A DNA stretch of 64,000 nt from Tubiluchus corallicola (taxonomy: Eukaryota; Priapulida; Priapulimorpha; Priapulimorphida; Tubiluchidae), in the NCBI GenBank assembly GCA_030141605.1, contig JAQGDQ010002378.1:250001-314000 (forward strand), given 5' to 3'. The notes under the pieces were generated by a model. That model saw only the letters and a program-made list of their open reading frames with translations, was not told the DNA's origin and made no database searches. Below, in pieces: positions 1 through 19,900 of this stretch. Within the stretch, counting starts at the first letter, position 1; the number at the start of each line of letters is the position of its first letter. The position numbers and the translations under genes are program-made.

Positions 1-308
1 ATAGGGCCTGATTAAGTGTTTTGTAGATAAGCATTCAGCATTTTCAGTATTTTTAATCTCTTGCAAATATGAAACACCAATTTTCAACATAGGATAATCA
101 TCATCATCATTATGTCACCTTCGTTTTCTTCACTACCATCACCATCATCAACATCGTCAGCAGCAGCAGCTCCACCATCACATATCGTTATCGTCGTCGA
201 TGCTATTATATATGAAATTGCCGTATTACATCTCATTTGATCACGTTACATTTACACTAGATAATTTTAAAAAGGACTATTCGGCTAAAACAGTAACAAT
301 GTTTTCAG

Positions 309-3300
309 CAACACGGGAAACCTCATTTGTTCATGCCATCAGTTCAGCTGGAGTTATGTACACGTTGACCCGAAACTGTAGTTCTGGAGAATTTGAAAAC
401 TGCGGTTGTGATGACAGGCGCAAAGGCCAAGGTATTTATATTTTTGACAATTATTTGAGACGCACCTGTATTTACTAAAACACCGTTACCACACTTTCAT
501 TAGAAATAGAACTACAAACACTACATCTGAATTTTAAGTTGTAATGTTTCCGAAAATAAGACAGGGCCGGCAGTGCGTGCTTAGCTGCAAGGTTAAGTAA
601 CGCCAGATCTGGTTAGTTAATGGAGAGGTGACAGCCGATATTCAGTCATTTCTTTTCTCGAGGAAGACACGCGCATGCAATTGTACGTACTGAATATTTT
701 TGCTGGGTCACTGTCTCATCGTACAGGCTTATCCCTGATGATGAGTGAGAATAGTTCGGGTCCCGCCACACTCGTTTTGAGATGACGTCTTACCAAGTTG
801 CGAAACTGTGCAAAAAGACGTGTAAACTGAAGTGAATAGTCTTTGAAATCTCGGAATAGGTGTATGATATAGATGTCTCTTGGTATTAACACATCGTGAC
901 TGATCATTTTTGCTCTGAAAGGCGTTTTATTATATAGTTCCATATTTAGTATAGTATAGTTTAGTTTAGTTTAGTTTAGTTTAGTTTAGTTTAGTTTAGT
1001 TTAGTTTAGTTTAGTTTAGTTTAGTTTAGTTTAGTTTAGTTTAGTTTAGTTTAGTTTAGTTTAGTTTAGTTTAGTTTAGTTTAGTTTAGTTTAGTTTAGT
1101 TGACACCTAGAAATTACATCTATGGAAAATTCTACCTGTCAAATATCTTCGCAGTTTGTTTCTTAATACTTTGTTTCTGCCATCTTTGTGTTTTGTTTTG
1201 TTATAGCAGCTCCGGGCTGGACTTGGGGTGGGTGCAGTGACAATGTCAAATTTGGAGAGCAAATAAGTAAGCAGTTCGTAGACGCTTTGGAAACTGGGAA
1301 AGATGCAACAGCTTTGATGAATCTGCACAATAATAAAGCAGGGAGAGCAGTAAGTTCACTTAACACCTTTATTTATATTAACATAGTAAAGCACAATTGA
1401 ATATTTTCACTACTTAACGCAAAGTGTAATAATAGAAATTATGAATAATTGAAATTAAAGGCGTACTAACTTTTTTAGTTTAACACTGATTTTAGTAGAT
1501 GGGGACTCTACCACGTAAACAGCGCTAGTAATAGCGTAATATGCATAACGTGGTGCTATCTACTGGTAAGAAAGATGAGGTATTTTAAAGTGACGCCTCT
1601 TTGATTAATAAATATAATATTTTTTGAATTTCTGGCTTGAATTTATTTTTTAAGTTGTTTGTTGTTGAATTTTATTTTTATTTGTTACAAAACTGAATAA
1701 CTAGAAAACTCGATTGCAAAAGTTGCCTAACGGCCAAATGCAGCAACAGCCAAAGAAACAATTGATCACGTGTCGAAGGTCGTAGAAGTACATGCTATCT
1801 CTAAATTGAAATACAGATTGCTCTTGCAGTATGTTTTAACTTACGTCTACTAGAATATTTGTTTGCATTGATTATGGTCAAGATTAAAGAGCAAAATTTG
1901 TTGTTATCAGGCGGTCCGCCATACTCTAAAACGAACCTGCAAGTGCCACGGCGTATCCGGAAGTTGTTCGACGCAAACATGTTGGCTGCAGTTGTCCGAT
2001 TTCCGGAAAGTTGGCGATTACTTGAAGAAGAGATACTGGAAAGCGGTGAAAGTTGACTATAAAAACGGCGAATTGAAATTGATGAATACAGGACGTATTG
2101 AAGAAATACCTTCCCTAAAAAGGAGGAGTCTCGTCTATTTGGAACCATCCCATGACTATTGCAAAGCTAATATTACAGAAGGTATGAAGTCCGGTACGAT
2201 GTTTAATTTATTTTTCTTTGTCTAACTTTACCTTACCTTACTCAACTTTACAACTTTACAATATACTTAGCTTTACTTTGTTTTGCATTATTTTTACTTT
2301 ACTTTACTTTGCCATATTTTGCTTAAAGTTAATTTACTTTTCTTTACTTCACTTTGCCGTATTTTGCTTTGCTTTGCTTTACTTTGTGTTACTTTACTTT
2401 GCTTTGCTTTACTTTACTTTGCTTTTCTTTGCTTTGCTTTACATTAATTTACTTTACTTTACTTTACTTTACTTTACTTTACTTTACTTTACTTTACTTT
2501 ACTTTACTTTACTTTACTTTACTTTACTTTACTTTACTTTACTTTACTTTACTTTACTTTACTTTTACTTTACTTTACTTTACTTTACTTTACTTTACTT
2601 TACTTTACTTTACTTTACTTTACTTTACTTTACTTTACTTTACTTTACTTTACTTTACTTTACTTTACTTTACTTTACTTTACTTTACTTTACTGTACTT
2701 TACTTTACTTTACTTTACTTTACTTTACTTTGCCTTACTTTACTTTGCTTTGCTTTACCTTACTTTGTTTTACTTTACTTTACTTTACTTTACTTTACTT
2801 TACTTTACTTTACTTTACTTTACTTTACTTTACTTTACTTTACTTTACTTTACTTTACTTTACTTTACTTTACTTTACTTTACTTTACTTTACTTTACTT
2901 TACTTTACTTTACTTTACTTTACTTTACTTTACTTTACTTTACTTTACTTTACTTTACTTTACTTTACTTTACTTTACTTTACTTTACTTTACTTTACTT
3001 TACTTTCGGTATTGTGATATGTGGGTAATCCTCAGAATACAGGTTATGCATATATTTATATTGAAACAAAATCGCGGCTTTCTGTAAGCATTCCTATCAT
3101 TTTTCATTGACAGTAACAAATGGGTCATGAAGTTTCTTGTTTAGCTTTTTTATGCGAGATGTTTAACCGTTTCGTTAGTTGAACTCAATCTTTTGGCGTT
3201 TTGGTGCTAAACTTTTAAGCCTCTGTTTCTGCGACCCATATATAGCATAATGATTATTACATCCTTTGACTTGGTGCCCAGTTAGATGAACAAAGTCTTT

Positions 3301-3758
3301 CTTCACATAATAAATTTTATTTTTAATACCAAGCGCTGATGCACATTTATCAGTTTGCTAAATTAATAAAAGTATCATGACGTAAACATGTACTGTCAAA
3401 TTTAGAATAGGTAAAAAAGTTCTCATAACTATAAGCTTAATCTTGATCTTATTGTCGCTGCATTCTTGGGTTTTTTTAAGACAAATGTGTATCAGTTCAC
3501 AATACAAATTTATGTGGCTTTCAATGAATTACAGGACATGTTGGAACAGCGGGCAGGCTTTGCTCTAAACGAAAGGGAAAAGAAATTTCACAATCAGAGA
3601 GACGAAGCTGTAAAACCTTGTGTAAAAACTGCGGTTTGAAAGTTCGCCGACAGACCCTGCAACTGTTTACAAGCTGCAATTGTAAATTCGAATGGTGTTG
3701 CGAAGTAAAATGTGAAGAATGTCGTGAAACTGTTGATAAACTAACTTGCGTGGCATGA
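309..3758 (+). CDS. Wnt8: Wnt8-like secreted signalling protein, 3' four exons (5' end outside window)
   Basis: Wnt proteins are secreted, lipid-modified ligands for Frizzled receptors. Four exons join in phase: 309-431, 1207-1349, 1911-2181 and 3535-3758, each with AG/GT borders, stop TGA at 3756. They encode about 208 C-terminal residues. Exon 1 here reads [20 protein letters not shown], then NCGCDD; exon 2 has [12 protein letters not shown] and NLHNNKAGR; exon 3 has [10 protein letters not shown], whose serine is the Porcupine acylation site in the family, then [10 protein letters not shown]; exon 4 has [12 protein letters not shown] and [13 protein letters not shown], the cysteine-rich C-terminus. 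The start of exon 309 requires an upstream exon left of base 1. The GGCSDN and [12 protein letters not shown] wording fits the Wnt8 subfamily best; another Wnt class is possible but less likely. No frame breaks are seen. Introns carry long TTTAG and CTTTA arrays. Confidence 0.95.
960..1100. repeat. (TTTAG)n pentanucleotide array
   Basis: About 28 nearly perfect TTTAG units in the Wnt8-like intron between exons 309-431 and 1207-1349. This is not the metazoan telomere repeat TTAGGG and lies inside a gene, so it is read as a microsatellite. Confidence 0.97.
2218..3005. repeat. (CTTTA)n pentanucleotide array, about 790 bp
   Basis: Degenerate CTTTA/CTTTG units from 2218 to about 2455, then nearly pure CTTTA to 3005, in the last Wnt8-like intron. 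It begins only about 40 bp after the donor at 2182. Stop-free frames across it are an artefact of the 5-bp period. Confidence 0.97.
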
Positions 3759-4181
3759 TAATGCCAGTGCAAGTCTGAAATGTAAATATTATTATGTCTT
3801 ATAATACTGTGTGTTAAGTTTTCTTGATGCCATCCAAAATAGCCACTGTGGGCATGGCACTGTAATCGATTGTGTCCTCTGCCCCGCCTGCCCCGCAAGT
3901 GTGTGAATAGCTACTGCCAAATTCTTTTCAACTTAACTATTATTTCACAGAAACTTACAATTATTATTGTTATTATGAGTTTATTTCGTATAAAAAATAT
4001 ACAGCTCACAAAGATAAAAATGTTAGTAAAACAGGTAATGCGATATTAGTAAAATAACATATCTACAGACATTCAACTTTATAATAACCACACATTGTAG
4101 TTCCCTTGTAATTATATTACATTATACAGTGTTGTAAGGAGCTATAATAGATATCTTAAAACATAATCTTTAAATGAGTTC
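3759..4181. other. Wnt8-like 3' flank, no further gene seen
   Basis: AT-rich sequence after the Wnt stop codon. It must contain the 3' UTR, but I see no single convincing polyadenylation signal and no coding exon. Confidence 0.5.
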
Positions 4182-4740
4182 TTAACCTTTAATTTTACAT
4201 TTTCGTTTAGGATTTAGAGCTACAGTACAACCATGTTTAAATCTTAAAGTTACTTGACTGTTATTTACATAGTAGCATGGCTTTGGAATTCTCAATGTGC
4301 AGGAGTTTACAATTTTTCTCACAAAGTTTAATTTTCGACTATCTACTAAATAACTCGCAGGCAATGCGCCACAAAAATACATTAACAATTTGACGCTTTC
4401 ATTTTGTCTAAAATCGAATATTTTTCTATAAGCAGTGTTCCATTTTACCCTAATGGCATTAACTTCATTGTCTGATATACCCCCAATTTCGCATCCGTAT
4501 AACAAATATGTATGGTAGACATTGGGTAGACAATATGTATTGATCAGAGTTTTAGCTACTATGTCATTACGATTATGGCCCATACTTGAGAGAATATTAC
4601 ATTATAAATTTTGTAGAATTCATTTAAGACGAAATCATCTCTTGAATTCCGAATCAATGTGGCAGGCTTTTCTTGCGTGCTTTGATAACTTATGTAGTTC
4701 ACGATAAAGTTTGTATTTGTGTAGTAGGCAGGTCTTTCAC
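4182..4740 (-). mobile_element. Non-LTR retrotransposon (LINE) ORF2 C-terminal fragment
   Basis: The minus strand at 4583-4182 is open for about 133 codons. It resembles the region after the reverse transcriptase in LINE ORF2 proteins: AKTLINTYCLPNVYHTYLLY, then YGCEIGG, RVKWNTAYRKIF and ESVKLLMYFCGALPASYL. The order LLYGCE, WN-AYRKIF, ESV, CG-LP is typical of LINE C-termini. No YxDD catalytic core is present, so this is a 5'-truncated dead copy. Sequence up to about 4740 may belong to it but is too decayed to assign. Confidence 0.75.
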
Positions 4741-4828
4741 GTTGCAAAATAATTGTGATGATTTATGTTGGGTTGCAATTTTAACGTAATGTTCTTTTCT
4801 TGTTTGCTCGCAGACATTGTATACAATA

Positions 4829-5229
4829 ATGGGCGTATTAACAAATAGGCTAACTAGGCTAAAGCCTAGGGCGCCAAAGGTCCGAAGAGCGTCACGTTTT
4901 AGAAAAAATTCTTATTTTACTTGGAAAATGTGTGTACTTTCATATTCATGTAAAGGGCGCATTTTCTAATACATCATTTTATATTAGTGAGAGCAACTTT
5001 TATATAAGTGCCACATAACGAACAGGTGCAAGGTATTACACAAAAAGCAGTTGCGCAGCCTGCGCTGTGCAAATACATGTTAATAATAATGACCACGTAA
5101 AACTAGGTTAATAGTGTTTCTAATACACCACAAGTAATTGTTTATCGTGCTCATTATATAAGTTCGCAATAGAAATGGACCAGACAGAATAATCAGCCTA
5201 GGACGCTGTAAAGTATTGATACGCCCCTG
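4829..5229. mobile_element. Possible non-autonomous DNA transposon
   Basis: GGGCGTATTAAC near 4830 faces an inverted partner ending GATACGCCC near 5225, giving about 12 bp of imperfect terminal inverted repeat around 400 bp without coding sequence. I could not find a clear target-site duplication. Confidence 0.35.
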
Positions 5230-5890
5230 TACGCAACAAAGTGGATTCACGATAAGTGGTTAAAATATTCGACTACTTGATTTTGAACGCAGTTTAGTGT
5301 AATAAAGATGGCCAACAATCGTTGAAAGCATGTTTTTCGATGATTGATGACTTTTTATTATGGTAACTCTATACTTCATTAACAAGTATTATTAAACTAT
5401 TCATTCATTAAGCATAATAATTTTGGTAATGTAAACCTCAGTTTCTGAACAGCGAAAAACTGTATGCAGTTTAATTTGTTTAAACGGTTTGTGCAGTGTT
5501 TGTTTCGTTTTCTTAAGTTGGTGAACGAAACTCTTTGACAATTACTGACAGTAAATTAATTTTATTAAACGTTAATTATCTATTGATTAAGTATCATGTA
5601 TTAAATAATCTGTAATTCGTTGACAATTTCACTGTGTTTTTTGAACATAATTTGCTATATTACTGGCTCAAGTCAGCCTGATTATGAGGAATTAGTTTTG
5701 TTATGTATAGCTTTGATTGTTTTCCTGTACAGAATGTTAATATCCGTGACGTTTTAGAAAAATAATAATCACTCGTTAAACTATAGATTCTAATAATTAT
5801 GTTTGATGGTTTTTTATCATTTATGTACATAAGGGTTGGCCTCATAGTACCTTAAGCAATGCCCACGAATGTACCTGTTGTTATCGTCAA
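5230..5890. other. AT-rich spacer, nothing recognised
   Basis: No exon, RNA gene or repeat could be supported here. Confidence 0.5.
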
Positions 5891-5893
5891 TCA

Positions 5894-6190
5894 TGATGAT
5901 GATGATGATGCTGATGACCACGACGAGGTTATTGTTGTTGTTGTTGCTGCTGCTGCTGCTGCTGTTGTTGTTGTTGTCGTTGATGATGATGGTGAGGATG
6001 ATGATGATGATGCTGATGACCACGACGATGTTATTGTTATTGTTGTTGCTGCTGCTGTTGTTGTTATTGTCGTTGTCGTTGATGATGATGATGATGCTGA
6101 TGACCACGATGATGTTATTGTTGTTGTTACTGCTGCTGTTGTCGTTGTCGTTGTTGATGATGACGACGACGATGATGGTGATGGTGATGC
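5894..6190. repeat. Mixed GAT/GTT/GCT triplet repeats
   Basis: Alternating blocks of GAT, GTT, GCT and GAC triplets, with a larger unit (triplet block plus a GCTGATGACCACGA-like core) recurring three times about 100 bp apart. Long open frames on both strands translate only to homopolymer-like runs and are not considered genes. Confidence 0.9.
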
Positions 6191-6514
6191 TGTTAGTGAA
6201 TGTAGTGGTGATGGCAATGAACAAAGAGATGTTCCCTGCTGGACTATTAAAATGTCTGTGATGTTTTGTGTTTACAAGTTTCCGTCTGAGCGAAGTATTT
6301 TCGTTTCTAATAAATGTAGGTCTATACTTAAGAAAATTGTGATGCAGAAAGGCTACGTACGTAACAACTTTTTGAGCTCTCAGAAGCTACACGGATCAGT
6401 TATTACACTACATGTAGTCGTGAGTAGTTAAATAGCTAAAAGGAAACACCAGCATCCTGTTCCACAAACTATTGTATGTTGTTGTTTGTGAGCACGAGTC
6501 TTGTATGAATTACG

Positions 6515-6522
6515 TATATATA
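6515..6522 (+). promoter_or_regulatory. TATA box of the cysteine-rich peptide gene
   Basis: TATATATA lies about 170 bp upstream of the ATG at 6691. A start site about 30 bp downstream would give a 5' UTR of about 145 nt. This is positional inference only. Confidence 0.45.
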
Positions 6523-6690
6523 CAGCCCTCATACCCTTGAACATTTAATGCGATAGTTTACTGTCGAAGCAAGACTGCAGGACGTATGTTACCTCAACGT
6601 ACAGTCGTAAATGAATTCATAAAGACACTGAATTTCAGAAATTGAATTAAGAAACATTTATACGCCAACAACGTTGCAAGACATTTTGAA

Positions 6691-7993
6691 ATGGATTCGT
6701 CAAAGACAATTTTCATGGTTTGTGTTTTTGTGGGGCTAGTTGCTAACTTAGGATACGGTAAGTTTGCATTATTATAATTTGAAATCATAGTATTCTATAC
6801 GAATCTATGTTCTATACGTACAGTATCTATAGACTTGTTAAGAATAACTTAGAGTAATACTCTTTGGTGTTTTTTTAATTTAGAAGTGACAACGAAAAGT
6901 TTTTTGACAAGTACCGTACAGTATAGACATACATAACTTACAGTAATACGGTATGGTAGTTTTAATTTACAAGTGACAACTGAAAGTTTTTTGACAAGTA
7001 CCGTACAGTATAGACGTACATAACTTACAGTAATACGGTTTGGTGTTTTTTAATTTAGAAGTGACAGCTGCAAGTTTTTTTGATAAATTGAAACATCCAC
7101 CAGAAAATGAATGTCTCCTAAGCGGTGAGTACTGTTCTTTCAAGTTGTTACAGTGATAAATTAGAATTCCGTTGTCTAGATTAAATGCACTTACTATTAA
7201 CGGGATCAAAACAAATGGTGAATTACTTTTGCAAGAGGTTACTTACATCTAATCGCTCCTACGCTTGTTTGTTTTGAACTTCCACCTACGTTTTCAGTTC
7301 AGATACGTCGTAATTGTTGTTAAATTTCGGAAATGTTTATTAAGTAATAGAGAACGTCCATTATGGTGGTGCACTCCGGCAGAGAGACAGCCACCACGAC
7401 ACTCGTAAAAGGAGTTTTCTTGGTTACAGGTTGTTGGGCTCCAGTTACGTATTACTGTTTTGTGTGGCCATGCGATCCCAGAATTAAGCAGTGTGGATAT
7501 CATGAGAAATGTGTGTAAGTATCAAATCGTAAGTACAATAAATTGAATAGGACTTTGAATAGGACTTTTTAATCTCTGCATGGGAATTTGGCTTTTGTTT
7601 TAGCTGTTTGCTTGCTTGTTTGTCTGTTTGTTTATTTGTGTGTTTGTGTCTGCTGTTTGTTTATTTGTTTGTTTTTGTGTTTGTTTGGTTTTTTGTTTTA
7701 ACGGTTGTAATTTTGCAGGTTACGGTTGCATCAGATGACCTCTAAATATAGATTGTCAGAAAGCCACAATAGATTGTCAAAAAGCCACAATAGACTGTCA
7801 GAAAGCCCCAACCATTTATCCTATGTAACGGTTAAATGATAAAAATATCGATACACATCAACAGTTTAAAAGTATCCAATTTTATTAATAATAATTAGAC
7901 GGTTTTTTTTCTTATTCCAGGGCTTGTGATACTTGCAAGGCGTGTTGCGTTGACGAGAATTATACAGTTGTCAGACCTCAGATCAAAGGATAA
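6691..7993 (+). CDS. Small secreted cysteine-rich protein, 96 residues, four exons
   Basis: Exons 6691-6757, 7059-7124, 7430-7514 and 7921-7993 join in phase (1, 1, 2) with GT/AG borders, giving 97 codons including stop TAA at 7991. Residues 1-20 (MDSSKTIFMVCVFVGLVANL) form a signal peptide. The mature part holds ten cysteines, including ECLLSGCW, YYCFVWPCD, QCGYHEKC and ACDTCKACC near the C-terminus. The spacing suggests a disulfide-rich extracellular peptide. I do not recognise the family; defence peptide, toxin-like peptide, protease inhibitor or matrix protein all remain open. A TATA-like box lies at 6515 and AATAAA near 8250. Its first intron carries extra copies of the exon-2 start. It lies between the Wnt8-like gene and P450 gene 1 with no sign of co-regulation. 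Confidence 0.8.
6851..7075 (+). repeat. Threefold repeat of the exon-2 acceptor region
   Basis: Units of about 85-92 bp run 6851 to about 7075. Each ends in TTTAATTTA(G/C)AAGTGACA followed by AAGTTTTTTGA. Copies begin near 6881, 6966 and 7056. Only the last continues into the open exon 7059-7124; the middle copy has TTTAC in place of the TTTAG acceptor. Confidence 0.8.
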
Positions 7994-8940
7994 AGCATCC
8001 CATCGTTTTATTTTTATTTATATTTAAACAGTAATTATTTAGGTTTCTAATATTTATATATATATATATATTATAACAATTATATATATATATAATAATT
8101 AAAACTACAACAAATATAATTTCATTGTAGTCTTCCGTGTTTTAATAATTTTTCTTTGTCATTTTTACTGGAACACATGATTTGCTGTCTATTATTTATT
8201 TACATTCTAGAGTTGGATATCTATCAAGCTACGTAAAACGTGTATTTGAAATAAAGGACTAAAACAAGGTATACCCTTGCTCTGGAAACATCTGTATTTG
8301 TTCAATTCCCCAGCCAATGACGCTCGGAGCTCTGATTCGCATGCCAACCTTTGCGATTCCTGGTTTCCTAAATTTACTCCATTAATTTTTCTGCCTCTGC
8401 ACTTTAATTATTAAAACAACTTTAATCTTGAATTAGTTAAATCAAATGAAAAACGAAATCAGTATTTTAATTCGTCATAAAACATGTACATGATTTAATG
8501 TCCAAATGAGTTGCTAAAGAATTACAAGTTTAAAGCTCCTCTTTTTAAGTGCATTAATAGAAAAAAGATGATAGTTAATTGAATCATCACAAAACTTCAA
8601 TGTTTAAGTGCATTAATAGAAAAAGATGATAGTTAATTAAATCTTCACAAAACTTCAATGTGTTTTAATTCTAACTTTCGTCTGCACGCAGCTTACTAAC
8701 TTGTGTATATTAGCAGCAGTTCATTTGGTTAAGTATAGGTGTATACACAGTGCATAGAATACATTTCCCCCCAGATTAGAGTTCTTCGTCTGACCGAATT
8801 CCTCCCATGGCAAAAGTTCCTGCTTTTGCATCTGAAACTTCTCCTCTAGGCGCCTAGCCCCTTACCGCTTGACCCTACGTTGCATGAACAATCATGCAGA
8901 TTTTCATATGAAACTCTTGTACTTGTGGGTGTTCGACACT
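7994..8940. other. Intergenic region with TA hairpin and a 55-bp tandem duplication
   Basis: Holds an AT palindrome at about 8050-8100, a likely AATAAA signal near 8250 for the upstream gene, and two near-identical copies of about 55 bp between 8548 and 8661 (AAGTGCATTAATAGAAAAA core). The right end contains the 3' UTR of P450 gene 1 on the minus strand. Confidence 0.6.
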
Positions 8941-16973
<8,033 letters not shown>

Positions 16974-19900
16974 GCTAATGTCGATGTTGCTGCATTAAAC
17001 ACAACAGACTGCAATTTTTTTAAAAATAGATTTCACTGCCTTGGCCGCTTGGGATATTTGAAAGCGTCGCACTAATTTTGAAGACGTGTTTTTTATACAC
17101 GTGTCTACAATATAACGTTTGTAGATGTAAATCAACACATTTAAATGATGTAATCAACGCTAATATCGAGATTTGACTGTTTATTGCTAAGCAGTACTGC
17201 CTGTTATGTACAAGACTCACAAGCAAGCTTTAACTGAGCGCAACGGCACTCGCAAATTCGGAAATAAACCTATTTTTAAGCTCACTTATGAGTGGACTAC
17301 TGAAGTACAAGGTCATGCTAGACTTGTTTTATACGTGGGCAAGAGGGCGCTGTTTTAAGGGCTACCGGTTTTGGAATAACGTGCGCCAAATTTTTTAAAT
17401 CATCTAAAATGTGAAAAAAATGCGCATGAGGCTTGCCATCTTTAGCCTGAATAAAACGTTGAATGCACTTTATAATCTCACAATAGATTACTTATTTATT
17501 TCAGGAGTTTTCGTCCTAACGGCCTCATCAGATGAATATTACAGATAAAATGTTAAGGCAGTAGGTCACCAGAGTGAAAAAAAGAAAATGAAAAGCAAAA
17601 CATCATTGATTTAAAATATAACAAGCTATAAAAAATTACCACGACTGAATAGAAAGAAAAACCAATCACTATGCAATAAGTCTTCCCAGAATAAAAGCTA
17701 ATTAAATAAAATAAAAAGACTAAATTAACATACCTGAATAGACTAACGTGTTAAAAGAATTGCAGTCGGTTTTGTCTTCGATATAGAGTTTCCGGGAGAT
17801 AACACAGCACTGAGCAAGCCACTGTGTTAATAGTCGAAAATACAATTCATTACTTCATTTTCAGCATTACGAAAAAAGTATTATACCTCCAGCATTTTAC
17901 TGAACTACTTTTGAACCATCATTGTTATTAACCACTTTGAATACCAAGTTTTGAATTTTAGTAATGTCACAGTTTAGGATTTCAACTGCAAGGCTAATAT
18001 TTTTCAGGGGACAAAAAAGAGAGAGAGTTAGAAAAAAGTATGTAAACAACGAAGAGTATTCTCCAAGTTTGCAGATGTGTCATTAATGAACACCAAAACA
18101 ACAGTGGGCGTAGAATCTATCCTTGGAGACTCCCGCCTCTACGTGAATCCTTTCTGAGGCATTCAGATCCCTTAATGACAACACTTTGATGACAGCTCTC
18201 TAAATATTATTTTATTTTAGCCAATCTAATAATGGGCTGCATGTAATTTGAAAAAAAACCGTCATGTTGAAATCAATCAAAAACCTTGGATACATTTAAG
18301 TGCACTCTGACAATCTCTTCCTGGTTGCTAACCCTCGAGTGTAATATTAATTATTGGCCGGTATAAGTTGATGGGTCACTAGGATGGAAATGAGACAGAG
18401 ATTTGCAAGAAGAAACTACGTTCATGCAAGGAGGTTGTAGATTATTTTAAAAGTAAATTTTTAAAGCACAAGAAAAACCTCCACTTACATAAAGCTTAAA
18501 AAATTCGTCTTGAAATTTATACCATTTACACACTGTCTTTTTGCATGCAGTCGGCATCGTCGTTTGCGTCGGCTGTAACGCTGAATAAAGTGTGTAAATT
18601 TACTCCCGCGATGACCATTAGGGGCAGCCATTTTGATGGTAGGTCGTTTGAAACAAGTTTAGATAACACTGAGCAAAGTTTGAAAAAATAATCAGAGCAT
18701 CCTAGCATAGATAACACTGAGTAATTTTTGAAAAAATAATCAGAGCATCCTAGCATACATGTTACTAACTAAGTAAAATTTTAAATTACTGTATCTTGTC
18801 AATAAGATTAGAAATACCATTTTGGTTACTGAGTGGCGCACCCTGAAGGGTGACTCAGCGACATTTTACCAATTGGCACGAATATTTTAAATTGTTATTT
18901 CTAGTTACATAAGTCTTTCCAGCAGTTAAGCGAAATGGTAAGTAATATGGATATGCATGGAATATTTTTTTGGAAATAATTTAGCAATGCCTTTTCTTCC
19001 CCTGATTTTCGTGTCGTAGTGACGTCATGTAATGGCGCCGTCAGAACAGTATTGCAGAAGATTTAAAATGAAAACAAACAAAAATTCCTTTCAACGCAAG
19101 CACTATGTACACATATAATTGCTGTAAAGTAGTATAATTTTTAAGGCGATTTTTCTGAAACCTACATCAGGTACCCTTTTTCTTGTCTTTTAAATATTTT
19201 GGAAACAACAGTAGTAGTATGCATTGCTTTTCCCCGCAACACAGCACACTGCTCACATTAAATAAGTGTAACCAACTGCAACATTCCGTTTTATGACAAT
19301 TTTATTTTTAAATACAGAAAAAAAACAAGCGTTTGTAGTATAGCAATTAACAAGACATAGTTTAAAAGGATCTACAAATGTATATAACTAACGGATATAT
19401 AATTATGTTTTCAAATGCTTCTATTTCTCTGTTCCCGTATTAGTTATAGCCGCTTATGTAATATAGGGGCGGATACAGGTTTTAGAACAACGGTGAGTCC
19501 AACAGAAAAGCACTTACGGGGGTTGGGGGAGCGGTGTAAGCTCCCCAACGAGGTCCACCCGGACAACAACACATTTTACTGCATTTCGACCACTTTTCTG
19601 CCTTCTAAAAGCCATTTCTTCAAGGACGCTCACTAGTTTAGAACAGGTTTCATTTCACCTTTGATTTAAGATTACATGCCAATATATTGATAAACATTAT
19701 ACAGCATACATGAATGTACAATCATTTACATTTGTTTTCTGGTGATACATGAGTTTTACAGATATAAGGCATCTTTAGGATTTAGGAAATCGTTGTAATG
19801 CGTATAATTCAGAGAAAATATTCATTTGGTGTGTTGTAACTGTTACTGTGAAAGGGAGGGCCCAGGCCCCTTGAGCACACCCCCTAAATCAGCCACTGTT

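Noticed and set aside
960-1100. Interstitial telomere tract
   Set aside because: The unit is TTTAG, not TTAGGG, and the array lies within a gene intron.
2218-3087. Open frames of 224-289 codons across the CTTTA array
   Set aside because: A 5-bp repeat without stop words stays open in several frames; the translation is only FTLLY repeats.
3521-3898. Minus-strand 125-codon frame
   Set aside because: Antisense shadow of the last Wnt8-like exon.
5817-6431. Frames of 108-190 codons in the triplet-repeat region
   Set aside because: Homopolymer-like Asp/Val or Met/Leu runs from GAT/GTT repeats, open on both strands.
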